A stretch of 64,000 bases of DNA, taken from positions 19,712 to 83,711 of the forward strand of contig JAYRWN010000283.1 in NCBI GenBank assembly GCA_041917975.1, written 5' to 3'. A model generated the notes under the pieces. The model had not been told where the DNA came from, ran no database searches, and was given only the letters and a program-made list of their open reading frames with translations. This DNA is from JAYRWN01 sp041917975 (GTDB taxonomy: Bacteria; Bacteroidota; Bacteroidia; Chitinophagales; Saprospiraceae). Below are positions 28,374-36,424 of this stretch, in pieces (position 1 is the first letter of the stretch; the number at the start of each line of letters is the position of its first letter). A program made the translations under genes and the position numbers.

Positions 28374-29111
28374 TCAAATAATAAAACCCAATTTTATATT
28401 TAAACGTCTATAATGTATGTTTTGCTCCACGGAGGTTTGATTGCCCAGGTCAGTAATATATCTGATCCGTTGGAAATTATATCCTAAGCCAAGAGTCATG
28501 TTTGCGCCATCTTTAGCCCCAAAGCGATAACCCAGTGACGGAGCCCAATAAAATCCTGACCTGGAATCAGAACGTTCGGTCTGGCGGCCCGGAAATCCCC
28601 AGCCGGCAGACAATGTGTAATAAAGACTGGTCCGCCTTGGCCATAAAAAACCACGTATTTCAGCAGACGAAGCATAAATCAACTCTTGTTTTCCCGGGTA
28701 ATAGTGGTGTAAACTTAATCCCACACCCAGCCCTACTAACCGGTGAATACGATAACCAAAAACACCTTTTATCCCTATACCTGGTGTATCCTCTGTGCGC
28801 TGATCACCACTGATCAGCTCTATCTCTCCAACCGAATAAAATTTTTGATCCATGAACATATATTCTGGTCTTATTCCAGAACGATTGACCGCTTCATGAC
28901 TAATTTTTTTCACCGCACCATAAGGAATTGTAAAAACAACTCCAGATGTATTTCGAAACTCAATGACTTCTCCGTAATCCAAACGAAGGATCTGGCCCAG
29001 AAAAATACTGCCATTTTTTAAACGGACCTTGTCCAAGATGAGTAAATTGTCCTGTCCGTACAAACCATAGCCTATAGAAAGACAAAGTGCAAGCGATAAC
29101 CATGTTTTCAT
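28374..29111 (-). CDS. Exported hypothetical protein, small SH3-like N-domain and probable beta-barrel
   Basis: 245 residues with a signal peptide ending IGYGLYGQ near residue 20. Residues 25-70 (DKVRLKNGSIFLGQILRLDYGE, FTIPYGAVKKI) look like the small barrel found before outer-membrane domains in Bacteroidota, often described as sensing the gene product's expression context. The remaining 170 residues alternate polar and aromatic residues like an outer-membrane barrel and end LNIKLGFII. Function unknown. It sits between the LVIVD lipoprotein (ten bases upstream) and the sigma factor (four bases downstream), so it belongs to that operon. Confidence 0.65.
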   Translation of the reverse strand: MKTWLSLALCLSIGYGLYGQDNLLILDKVRLKNGSIFLGQILRLDYGEVIEFRNTSGVVFTIPYGAVKKISHEAVNRSGIRPEYMFMDQKFYSVGEIELISGDQRTEDTPGIGIKGVFGYRIHRLVGLGVGLSLHHYYPGKQELIYASSAEIRGFLWPRRTSLYYTLSAGWGFPGRQTERSDSRSGFYWAPSLGYRFGAKDGANMTLGLGYNFQRIRYITDLGNQTSVEQNIHYRRLNIKLGFII

Positions 29112-29121
29112 ACCTGATGAA

Positions 29122-30417
29122 TTAATTATTCACGACGGGAATGCGACTTAATTCACGTAGTTTCTTTGGGTTACTAATATCAAATTGATAAAATCCATCG
29201 CTACCTATGACCAAGGCCGTTTCATTTGGCAGAGTAATAATATCCATGGCCTGGATGTCTTTATTATGGACCAAAAGATTCTGATCTATAGATTTATGGT
29301 CTGATGCATCAAAGGCTTTTAATCCATAGTTTCCTTCACAGATATAAAGGTTATTCTTGTATTTTGATAGACCATGGGGGTGTTCCATCGGGTAAGATTT
29401 TATCAGTACCGGTAAAGACAAGTTAGAAATATCTACAACATCCAGCTGATTATGGAAAGTTTCGCACGTTGTTCCATCCCTTAGAGTAACATATGCCGTC
29501 TGATCATCCACATAGACCGGGTCGCAGGCATTGGCATGAGTAAAGGCGGACAACATGGTGGGATTAGAAGGTGTAGAAGCATCAAAGATAAACATACCCG
29601 ATCTTGAACCGATAAATAACTTATCCTTATAGGGGAAAATGGTTTCCAAGCCCCAGCCAAACGGAATATCGTTGGCCAAAAAAGGTTTATCCATATTTGA
29701 TAAATCGAAAACACTTAATTTATATTCATTTAGGATATACAGAAACTGATCGTATTGAGTAAACCGGGCTAAGGATCCGCCAATACCTACGTTACTTAAT
29801 GCTTTGGATACCGAGCTGGCATTAACGCTTGAGAGATCCACGCGGGTGTCGAAAAACTCGCGCCCGGCCAGTAGCTGTCCGTTAGCTAATCTAATCCAAG
29901 GCTGACCTGCTTGAATATTCGTACATTCTGAAACGGTAACTTCATGACTGGGAAGGTAATAAACCAAATAGTTCCCTGACCCATCCGATCCATATAAATT
30001 AAATGTTTCCTGAAGGCGAGTTCGCAATTTGGGCTGATAAATATCCTTAATGCTGATAAACAGAAGATCCGTGTAGGAATCGGCCATTAAAATATCGTCG
30101 CGTATTTCGATATCCACATTGCCGGGAATTTCCAAAAAGGTGATTTTTACCGGATGGGATTGATCAGAATTATCATACACATGGATGCCCTCCCGTTGTT
30201 CGTTAATGAGTAAGTAGTTTTTATAAAAATAGATTTTACCCGGATGGACTAATTCACGGTTAATAGTCGAACTGATTTCGGAAACACGGAACTCTTTACC
30301 GGCTTTGTATACCGGGTTTAAAGCAATGTAGCGGTAAATCTGTTCGCAATCATCCTTCAGACAACCACTCAAGAAAAATGCGGCAAACAATGCGGTGAAA
30401 GTTAAATATTTGTTCAT
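29122..30417 (-). CDS. LVIVD-repeat lipoprotein
   Basis: About 431 residues from ATG 30417; an ATG five codons upstream is possible. Signal FTALFAAFFLSGC is a good lipobox, so the protein is lipid-anchored. At least six LVIVD-type repeats, predicted to make a beta-propeller: IHVYDNSDQSHPVKITFLE, LSVFDLSNMDKPFLANDIP, MFIFDASTPSNPTMLSAF, LDVVDISNLSLPVLIKSYP, LKAFDASDHKSIDQNLLV and FYQFDISNPKKLRELSRIP. The repeats are presumed to bind a ligand or protein. It is the first gene of the operon that leads to the ECF sigma factor, so it may form part of a surface signalling complex (inference). Confidence 0.82.
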   Translation of the reverse strand: MNKYLTFTALFAAFFLSGCLKDDCEQIYRYIALNPVYKAGKEFRVSEISSTINRELVHPGKIYFYKNYLLINEQREGIHVYDNSDQSHPVKITFLEIPGNVDIEIRDDILMADSYTDLLFISIKDIYQPKLRTRLQETFNLYGSDGSGNYLVYYLPSHEVTVSECTNIQAGQPWIRLANGQLLAGREFFDTRVDLSSVNASSVSKALSNVGIGGSLARFTQYDQFLYILNEYKLSVFDLSNMDKPFLANDIPFGWGLETIFPYKDKLFIGSRSGMFIFDASTPSNPTMLSAFTHANACDPVYVDDQTAYVTLRDGTTCETFHNQLDVVDISNLSLPVLIKSYPMEHPHGLSKYKNNLYICEGNYGLKAFDASDHKSIDQNLLVHNKDIQAMDIITLPNETALVIGSDGFYQFDISNPKKLRELSRIPVVNN

Positions 30418-30498
30418 AACATCTATTTTCATCTAAGACGTTATGATAATTTTCAACCGTTGGTAATTGTCCAATAAATTTTAAGGAAGCACAAATAT

Positions 30499-31605
30499 CT
30501 ATTTATCCAGCTTGTTAATTTCATCGTACAAGGCTTTAAAGGCCTCGACATAATTTCCCCCACGTCCGGTATTCACCGTTTTAAGGCCATAAAACTGATC
30601 AATAAAGTCTTCCGCGCTTACCCAGGTGGTATGCAACATGCCTTGGTAATTATCTTTTACTGCCTTGGTGGCATTCTTTCTAAAATCTACCATCATCTCT
30701 AATTGTTTTTTAGTAACCTCAGGGAAACGCCAGGGACAAGTGACCACCCGGAACCCTTTCATCGCAAAAAGCACGGCGGTTGGATCGGCCCGTTCATAGT
30801 GCCAATCGTTAATCACTACTTCTTTGGGAATAAGGTCAATGGCGCGGGCCGTATTATTATAGCTGGCCTCCCACAACCCAATACCGGTGGCTCGGCCGTC
30901 TAACAAACGATCACCCCATATCCATAACTCCTTACCAGACTTGGCTAAATGCTGGTGCAGTTTCGTCACCTCACCGGCAAATAATTCTGCATGGTCCAAT
31001 CCGGCACAACGAGGGCATTTTTCCTCGCCTAAATAAAATACTTCATCCATACCGGCATGAAAAGCATCAGCTTCAAAAACTTCTACAATTTCATCTATGG
31101 CATCAAAAACAACTTGATGAACGTCCGGATGGAGTGGACAATAACTTAAACAATACAGACCCCATTCATTGGGCCACTTTAATTGGCCTGATCCGCTTTC
31201 CATGGGAACCCAGGGTGTTTCATTGAACTGCGGATAGGCCTTAAGCAACATTCCAATCTGTTGAAACCATGACTGGTGGCCAAGCATATTAATCTGTGGT
31301 ATTAAACGGATTCCTCCGGTACGACAGACCGACACAATTTTTTTTATATCCGCTTTAGATAAAGCACCTTCGGCTCTAAGCTCCGGGCGTTTATCAAACT
31401 GATACCGGTAATCGATTAAGACCAAAAGCGTGTTAACCTTGCGCGGGACCAATTCATTCCGAATGAAATTCACGAAACGGTCCACATTTTCTGGTTTTGG
31501 AGCAGACAAACTCAATCCACGTATGGGTAAAATGGAATCCAAATTGTTCTGTGCCGAAAGGGAGAAAAAGCTACAAATGACCCAAACAAAAACTATGTTT
31601 TTCAT
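30499..31605 (-). CDS. Exported GH20-like glycoside hydrolase (beta-N-acetylhexosaminidase fold)
   Basis: About 368 residues from ATG 31605, where a signal peptide (NIVFVWVICSFFSLSAQ) begins; the frame is open 42 codons further upstream but that part has no signal character. The TIM-barrel resembles glycoside hydrolase family 20, with the Asp-Glu catalytic pair in DAFHAGMDEVFYLGEEKCP and substrate-pocket residues in IPQINMLGHQSW. It probably removes terminal N-acetylhexosamines from glycans or muropeptides outside the inner membrane. The usual N-terminal GH20b domain is absent, so exact specificity is uncertain. About 100 bases upstream of the start hold nothing recognisable. Confidence 0.78.
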   Translation of the reverse strand: MKNIVFVWVICSFFSLSAQNNLDSILPIRGLSLSAPKPENVDRFVNFIRNELVPRKVNTLLVLIDYRYQFDKRPELRAEGALSKADIKKIVSVCRTGGIRLIPQINMLGHQSWFQQIGMLLKAYPQFNETPWVPMESGSGQLKWPNEWGLYCLSYCPLHPDVHQVVFDAIDEIVEVFEADAFHAGMDEVFYLGEEKCPRCAGLDHAELFAGEVTKLHQHLAKSGKELWIWGDRLLDGRATGIGLWEASYNNTARAIDLIPKEVVINDWHYERADPTAVLFAMKGFRVVTCPWRFPEVTKKQLEMMVDFRKNATKAVKDNYQGMLHTTWVSAEDFIDQFYGLKTVNTGRGGNYVEAFKALYDEINKLDK

Positions 31606-31705
31606 AGCTAAAAATTTTATCGGATAATTTAAGCATAAATTAGTTTCACTTCCATTGATCTTAATCCTTAAGCGCCAAACCATTCCTCTGGTTAAATAAT
31701 AATGG

Positions 31706-32518
31706 TCAGGTTTTCTGCCCTTCTGCGACATTCATGGCGTACCAAATAGCCGCCCCGGGCAGTGTTTTCCATTGATCAAAATTTTCGATTCCTAACAGAA
31801 ATGACCTTTTGTCAATCAGTTTATGCTCCAAAATAAGTTCTTTGCTTCCTTCCAAAATACCAATAATGTTATCAACAAAACTTCCAAACAGAGGATCGGC
31901 ATAGGTACATCCGAAAAAGATATAATCATTGTGAACTTTGTCCAAGCCCGCTTCATGCAGGAGGTGTACAAGCCGTCGACCGACAAACGGATCATTACCA
32001 ATACGATCATAACTTCGACAATACGCAGTCCACAATTGGCCAAACCCGGGGACAGCAGGATATAGCTGAAACTGGGCATGGTCATCATCCATCAGTACAA
32101 TTCTTCCATTGGTTTTTGCGGCAGCCACCATTTGATTGACTACCTGATCGGGATGCTTAACATGTTCAAGGAGGAAGCGGGTATAAATCAAGTCAAAAGA
32201 ACCCCATTCCAAGTCAGATAAAGGTAAATTATAGGCACTCCCCTGCCGGAATTCCACCAGGTCATTTTGAATGACTTGTTCTCGTGCTTTTGATAATTGG
32301 CGTACGTCAATTTCCACACCTACCGCGCGTCCGGTGGGTTTGACCAGCTGTGCCACCTGGGCTGTTAATTGGCCCAACCCACACCCTACATCCAGTACAT
32401 GTTGATTTTCACGAACCTGCAGTTTAGTCAAACACCGCGCATTCAACAAATCGTTGAGCGTACTAAGCCGCTTCTGTTCATCCTCTGAGTATCCATGGAT
32501 ATAATGGTCTTGGCTCAT
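31706..32518 (-). CDS. Class I SAM-dependent methyltransferase
   Basis: About 270 residues from ATG 32518 (MSQDHYIHGYSEDEQ); 21 further codons upstream are open but poorly conserved in character. The SAM-binding glycine motif is VLDVGCGLGQLTAQVA, followed by the acidic post-II loop VGVEIDVRQLSKA and the motif-III region FDLIYTRFLLEHVKHPDQVV. Substrate unknown; the fold is the small-molecule (UbiE-like) type. It lies between the GH20-like gene and the glutamine synthetase terminator, in its own unit. Confidence 0.82.
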   Translation of the reverse strand: MSQDHYIHGYSEDEQKRLSTLNDLLNARCLTKLQVRENQHVLDVGCGLGQLTAQVAQLVKPTGRAVGVEIDVRQLSKAREQVIQNDLVEFRQGSAYNLPLSDLEWGSFDLIYTRFLLEHVKHPDQVVNQMVAAAKTNGRIVLMDDDHAQFQLYPAVPGFGQLWTAYCRSYDRIGNDPFVGRRLVHLLHEAGLDKVHNDYIFFGCTYADPLFGSFVDNIIGILEGSKELILEHKLIDKRSFLLGIENFDQWKTLPGAAIWYAMNVAEGQKT

Positions 32519-32593
32519 GTTAAGGTTTTTGTTAAGTCCAAATATATTAACAACAGAGCGACCGAAGCGGATGATCTGCATCGCCTATAAAAG

Positions 32594-32626
32594 AAAAAAA
32601 AGCTGTCCAAACTAATGTTGGACAGC
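32594..32626 (-). terminator. Rho-independent terminator of the glutamine synthetase gene
   Basis: GCTGTCCAA (32602-32610) and TTGGACAGC (32618-32626) form a perfect 9-base stem with a 7-base loop. Read on the minus strand, the stem is followed at once by eight T residues (complement of the A-run at 32594-32601). It lies 48 bases after the glutamine synthetase stop. Confidence 0.9.
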
Positions 32627-32674
32627 AAGCCCTAACCAAAATGAATAATAAAAAGCCTTTATTCTTAAGACCGT

Positions 32675-33676
32675 TTACTTGACTAAGTGAACGGTTTGGA
32701 TAATTCTACCTGCCACCAAATAAGGGTTAGCATTGGCTGCCGGACGACGGTCTTCCAGATAACCTTTCCAGTTTTCGATTACAGCTACCGGAATTCGGAT
32801 GGAAGCACCCCGATCACTTACACCAAAGCTAAATTTTTTGATGCTTTGCGTTTCGTGCAGACCAGTCAAACGCTGATCGTTATCTGATCCGTAAACGGCG
32901 ATATGTTCTTTTTGTAATGGACGGAAAGCTTCACAAATCCCAATCATGTAGTCTTTACCACCTTTTTCACGCATTTTCTTATTAGAGAAATTGCAGTGCA
33001 TACCTGAACCGTTCCAGTTACCTTTTACAGGTTTTGGATGGATATTTACTTTAATACCGTATTTTTCACACACCCGATATAACAAATATCTGGCCAACCA
33101 AACATCATCACCTGCCTTTTTAGCCCCTTTTGCAAAACATTGAAACTCCCATTGACCAATAAGTACTTCGGCGTTGATACCGGTAATACCTAATCCGGCC
33201 TCCAGGCACAAATCTAGATGTTCCTCTATAATTTCGCGTGCTACCACATTGCCGCTGCCCACAGCGCAATAGTAAGGTCCCTGAGGACGTGGGTATCCTT
33301 TTTCAGGAAAACCCAAAGGTAACCCATCTTCTTCCAGGACATACTCCTGTTCGAAACCAAACCAAAAATCTTCATCATCCTGCAAACCTGCTCGGTGATT
33401 GGTAGAATGGGGAGTTCCATCTGGATTTAACACTTCACACATAACCAGGTATCCGTTCTTACGGGCAGCATCCGGATAAACTGAAACTGGTTTTAATAAA
33501 CAGTCAGAAGAATGTCCGTCAGCTTGATTGGTGGAACTTCCATCAAACGACCAAATCGGTAATGCCTCAACCTCACCGTTATACTTTGGTAATTCGATAA
33601 TTTTGGTTTTACTCCGTATATTCGGTTCTGGCTTATTACCATCGAGCCAGATGTATTCAAATTTGAGCTTTGCCAT
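32675..33676 (-). CDS. glnA: Glutamine synthetase, type II (GSII, eukaryote-like)
   Basis: ATP-dependent amidation of glutamate with ammonia. The 333-residue length and motifs are those of the compact GSII class and not the 470-residue GSI: LPIWSFDGSSTNQADGHSSD, EVLNPDGTPHSTNHR, the metal/substrate loop FGFEQEYVLEE, GKGNWNGSGMHCNFSN-like VKGNWNGSGMHCNFSNKKM, and SDRGASIRIPVAV. It lacks the GSI adenylylation tyrosine, so regulation must differ. Own promoter box and terminator make it a monocistron. Beside arg and gltBD genes it supplies the glutamine used by glutamate synthase. Confidence 0.95.
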   Translation of the reverse strand: MAKLKFEYIWLDGNKPEPNIRSKTKIIELPKYNGEVEALPIWSFDGSSTNQADGHSSDCLLKPVSVYPDAARKNGYLVMCEVLNPDGTPHSTNHRAGLQDDEDFWFGFEQEYVLEEDGLPLGFPEKGYPRPQGPYYCAVGSGNVVAREIIEEHLDLCLEAGLGITGINAEVLIGQWEFQCFAKGAKKAGDDVWLARYLLYRVCEKYGIKVNIHPKPVKGNWNGSGMHCNFSNKKMREKGGKDYMIGICEAFRPLQKEHIAVYGSDNDQRLTGLHETQSIKKFSFGVSDRGASIRIPVAVIENWKGYLEDRRPAANANPYLVAGRIIQTVHLVK

Positions 33677-33713
33677 GCGTTAAATATTTTTGGTTTAAAT
33701 AAAATTGATGGTG

Positions 33714-33721
33714 CAAATGTA
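33714..33721 (-). promoter_or_regulatory. Candidate -7 box of the glutamine synthetase gene
   Basis: On the minus strand TACATTTG, an exact TAnnTTTG, lies 37 bases upstream of the ATG. A GGGGCCCC palindrome sits just upstream (33723-33730), in the -10 to -20 spacer, and could be an operator; no -33 TTTG is evident. Confidence 0.45.
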
Positions 33722-33899
33722 GGGGGCCCCAATGGTTGCACAGTATGATTATCTTTATAAAAATGTGACCTCCAATCAGGCACATAATATATATAATTAT
33801 CTGTCTATCTGCACTTTGAAAAAGATTCAATTGTCAAATCCAAATTGAAATCGGGTCTAAAAAAGTCCGAAAATGCAAAAAAAAAGGGCTCTAGATGCC

Positions 33900-33907
33900 T
33901 ATATTTG
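33900..33907 (+). promoter_or_regulatory. Candidate -7 box of the 527-residue helical protein gene
   Basis: TATATTTG is an exact match. It lies inside the first eleven codons of the longest reading (ATG 33895), which argues that translation begins at the next ATG, 33928, giving a short leader. Confidence 0.45.
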
Positions 33908-33927
33908 AACTAAACTCAGCCCTGTTT

Positions 33928-35511
33928 ATGCCAATTTCCCAGTCTGATCATCTTTTTGACCTGGTCAATAGTCTGACCAAGGCGGAAAAAAGGAATTTTA
34001 AGTTATATGCAAACCGTTTAAATAAGGAAGGTGATACCAAATTCATCACGTTGTTTGACATCCTAGACAAACAAAAAGAATATAATGAAGAAGCCGTGAT
34101 GCATAAAATGCCTGAGATGAACAAAACTCAATTTTCCAATCTCAGGCGGCATCTTTATTCACAGATACTCACCTCCCTAAGGCTTATATATATATCCAAG
34201 AATATTGATATCCAGATCCGTGAGCAGGTAGATTTTGCCCGTATTCTTTATGAAAAAGGTTTATACATGCAAAGTCTGAAACTTTTAGAACGTACCAAAC
34301 AATGGGCCATTGAAACCCATCAGGACTTTTTGCTGATCGACATTCTGGAGTTTCAAAAACTCATAGAAAGCCGCCACATCACACGCTCCAGAAAGGTCAA
34401 GAATAAGATGGAAAATTTGATTGATGAATCATCCAAACATAATGAACTTAGCCTTAATGTAAGCAACCTGGCCAATTTATGTCTAAAGATTCATGGCTGG
34501 TACATCCAATATGGTCACATCCGCAACGATAAGGATCGAATCACTGTCAGCGAATACTTTCACAGCGGTCTAAAAGAGATTAAGACCGACCAGCTGACAT
34601 TTTTTGAAGAAGTTTACCTGAATCAAAGTTATGTATGGTACCATTATATCCTTCTGGATTTTATCAGTTGTTATCAGTATGCCGCCAATTGGGTGGATTG
34701 TTTTGAACGAGAACCGGATATGATGGATAAGGATCCTGATTTGTATATGCGGGGATTACACTACCAGTTGACCAGCCTATTTAACCTGAAGTGCTATGTG
34801 GAACTTAAGGAGGCCATTGGACGGTTTGAACGATTCTATGCCAAATATGCAGAGGGGTTCAACCGTACCTCGGAAATCATCTTTTTTCTATACTATTATT
34901 CGGCAAAATTAAATCAACACTTCATCGAAGGAAATTTTGAGGAAGGTATAGTATTAGTAGATGAGGTAAATAAAAAATTAAGTGACTTAGAACATCATCT
35001 TGATCCTCACCGTATTATGGTGTTTTATTACAAAATAGCTTGGATGTACTTTGGAGCAAAAAAATATAGCAAGTCGTTGGATTATTTGAATAAAATCATT
35101 TATCTCGATCTCGGCCATTTGCGGGAAGATATTCAATCGTATGCCAGGTTATTGTCGTTGTTAGTACATTATGAACTTAAAAACTTTCAGCTCCTGGAAT
35201 ATCAGATTCAAAGTGTCATGCGCTTCATGTCCAAAATGGAAGATTTGAACACCATGCAAAAGGAAATCTTAAATTTTCTAAGCCGTATCCTTTTTAAAGA
35301 TAATTTGACGGTGAATAACGAAATGATTCGTTTTCGCAAGAAACTTGAAAAACAAGTTCACCACCAAGCCGAAACAAAATCCTTTGTCTATCTAGACGTG
35401 CTGGCTTGGTTAGATAGTAAGATTCAAAAAGTCGATCTATCTGTCATTGTCCGAGAAAATTTTAAAAAAATTAGTGCCATAAGCATTAAAACATTAGAAA
35501 AGGCGCGTTAA
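33928..35511 (+). CDS. Conserved helical (TPR-like) protein, function unknown
   Basis: 527 residues from ATG 33928; an ATG eleven codons upstream overlaps the -7 box. No signal peptide or membrane segment. The N-terminus FDLVNSLTKAEKRNFKLYANRL is a pattern I associate with a Bacteroidota-wide family of unknown role. The rest is almost entirely amphipathic helices with helix-turn-helix pairs reminiscent of TPR repeats (FARILYEKGLYMQSLKLLER, FYYKIAWMYFGAKKYSKSLD), so a scaffold or regulatory protein is likely. It precedes the arginine leader by about 170 bases in the same direction with no clear link. Confidence 0.7.
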   Translation: MPISQSDHLFDLVNSLTKAEKRNFKLYANRLNKEGDTKFITLFDILDKQKEYNEEAVMHKMPEMNKTQFSNLRRHLYSQILTSLRLIYISKNIDIQIREQVDFARILYEKGLYMQSLKLLERTKQWAIETHQDFLLIDILEFQKLIESRHITRSRKVKNKMENLIDESSKHNELSLNVSNLANLCLKIHGWYIQYGHIRNDKDRITVSEYFHSGLKEIKTDQLTFFEEVYLNQSYVWYHYILLDFISCYQYAANWVDCFEREPDMMDKDPDLYMRGLHYQLTSLFNLKCYVELKEAIGRFERFYAKYAEGFNRTSEIIFFLYYYSAKLNQHFIEGNFEEGIVLVDEVNKKLSDLEHHLDPHRIMVFYYKIAWMYFGAKKYSKSLDYLNKIIYLDLGHLREDIQSYARLLSLLVHYELKNFQLLEYQIQSVMRFMSKMEDLNTMQKEILNFLSRILFKDNLTVNNEMIRFRKKLEKQVHHQAETKSFVYLDVLAWLDSKIQKVDLSVIVRENFKKISAISIKTLEKAR

Positions 35512-35594
35512 TCCGGCCGATCTACTCCGATGGAGGTGTTACTCCCAAGCTCATCAGACAACCTCATTTCTTACAGCATTTGTTAACTGTTTTA

Positions 35595-35619
35595 TAACGA
35601 AAGTTGAGAATTTTCGTTA
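35595..35619. repeat. Operator-like dyad upstream of the arginine leader
   Basis: TAACGAAA (35595-35602) and TTTCGTTA (35612-35619), perfect 8-base arms around 9 bases, 50 bases upstream of the arginine promoter box. The bases after it are ATATGTAAAA on the plus strand, without a T-tract, so it is not an obvious terminator of the preceding gene. A repressor or activator site is plausible. Confidence 0.45.
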
Positions 35620-35668
35620 ATATGTAAAAAAAAGAGAACCTGATTTAATAATATGTGCTGAACAACCC

Positions 35669-35676
35669 TATATTTG
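35669..35676 (+). promoter_or_regulatory. -7 box of the arginine leader transcript
   Basis: TATATTTG, an exact TAnnTTTG match, ends four bases before the ATG of the leader ORF at 35681. The same geometry (box, four or five bases, ATG) is seen at mutS and aroC, so the leader ORF would be translated from a leaderless or near-leaderless transcript. The -33 TTTG is not obvious. Confidence 0.6.
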
Positions 35677-35680
35677 TATT

Positions 35681-35758
35681 ATGTTTTTTCAATACCTTGA
35701 TTTAGCTCTTCCCTATTCGCCCAGGCGCTTTCCAGGCCGCCCTGTGGGGGCGAAATGA
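35681..35758 (+). CDS. Putative arginine-operon leader peptide (25 codons)
   Basis: A 25-codon ORF from ATG to TGA, too short for normal gene calling. It begins MFFQYLDL and contains PYSPRRFPGRP: three Arg codons, two adjacent (AGG CGC at 35723-35728) and one at 35738-35740, within the last eleven codons. It begins four bases after a -7 box, its Arg codons lie in a GC-rich stem-loop, and its stop is six bases before a terminator hairpin upstream of the arginine operon. This is the organisation of attenuator leader peptides, where ribosome stalling at codons of the end-product amino acid reports its shortage. Translation is not proven. It could instead be a chance ORF. Confidence 0.65.
   Translation: MFFQYLDLALPYSPRRFPGRPVGAK
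35716..35754 (+). promoter_or_regulatory. Competing stem-loops in the arginine leader
   Basis: TTCGCCC (35716-35722) pairs with GGGCGAA (35748-35754), with an inner GGCG/CGCC stem (35724-35727 and 35738-35741). Alternatively CGCCC (35738-35742) pairs with GGGCG (35748-35752) in a tight hairpin. The two share the 3' arm and exclude each other. A ribosome held on the Arg-Arg codons would cover the first arm and favour the second pairing. Confidence 0.5.
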
Positions 35759-35764
35759 CCTTTT

Positions 35765-35787
35765 AGCGAGGTACGTCCTTGCTTTTT
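35765..35787 (+). terminator. Candidate attenuator terminator before the arginine operon
   Basis: AGCGAGG (35765-35771) pairs with CCTTGCT (35777-35783), seven pairs including one G-T wobble, 5-base loop TACGT, followed by TTTT and, after ACTCTCC, TTTTTT. It lies six bases after the leader ORF stop and 43 bases before the first arginine gene, so it would stop transcription ahead of the operon. Confidence 0.6.
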
Positions 35788-35830
35788 ACTCTCCTTTTTT
35801 GGTTCACTCAAATTTAAATTCGAAATTACA

Positions 35831-36424
35831 ATGTCAATAAATATTTGTGTTGCTAATGAAACACATGTTATTTATGCTGAAGAGTTAGCTGAAATGTACC
35901 GCAAATCAGCGGAAGAACGCAAAACCGGCATAGCTAAAAGAAACCCTGAATACTTGCGCAAAAAGATGATCAATGGTGATGCCATCATAGCTCTTGACAA
36001 CCAAAAATTGGTCGGCTTTTGTTACATTGAAACGTGGTCCATGAAATCTTACGTAGCTAACTCGGGCTTAATCGTAGCTCATGAATACCGCCGCCATGGA
36101 CTAGCGCGAACTATTAAAGTCCATGCATTTCAGCTCGCCAGAGACAAGTACCCGGAAGCAAAAATTTTCGGAATTACCACATCTCTGGCCGTCATGAAAA
36201 TCAATTCGGAATTAGGTTACAAACCGGTTACCTTTTCGGAACTTACGCAAGATGATGCATTCTGGAGTTCATGCAGCAGCTGCCCTAATTATGACATCTT
36301 ACAGCGTCATGAACGACGCATGTGTCTGTGTACAGGTATGTTGGCTCCTTCAAAAAATGAACTGCCCGAACTTGATTTATCTCATCTAATCATAAACACT
36401 CAGGTCGTCAATGAAGAAGCATAA
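35831..36424 (+). CDS. GNAT-family N-acyltransferase at the head of the arginine operon, likely N-acetylglutamate synthase
   Basis: 197 residues. The acetyl-CoA-binding GNAT motif A is SGLIVAHEYRRHGLARTIKV (about 78-97). Position as first gene of a complete arginine operon that otherwise lacks ArgA or ArgJ makes N-acylation of glutamate the natural role: the first step, and in other bacteria the one inhibited by arginine. Unusual is a cysteine-rich C-terminal segment: Cys148, Cys151, Cys165 and Cys167 (SSCSSCPNY then MCLCTGM), suggesting a bound metal. Acetyl versus succinyl donor cannot be told. It ends 14 bases into argG. Confidence 0.78.
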   Translation: MSINICVANETHVIYAEELAEMYRKSAEERKTGIAKRNPEYLRKKMINGDAIIALDNQKLVGFCYIETWSMKSYVANSGLIVAHEYRRHGLARTIKVHAFQLARDKYPEAKIFGITTSLAVMKINSELGYKPVTFSELTQDDAFWSSCSSCPNYDILQRHERRMCLCTGMLAPSKNELPELDLSHLIINTQVVNEEA

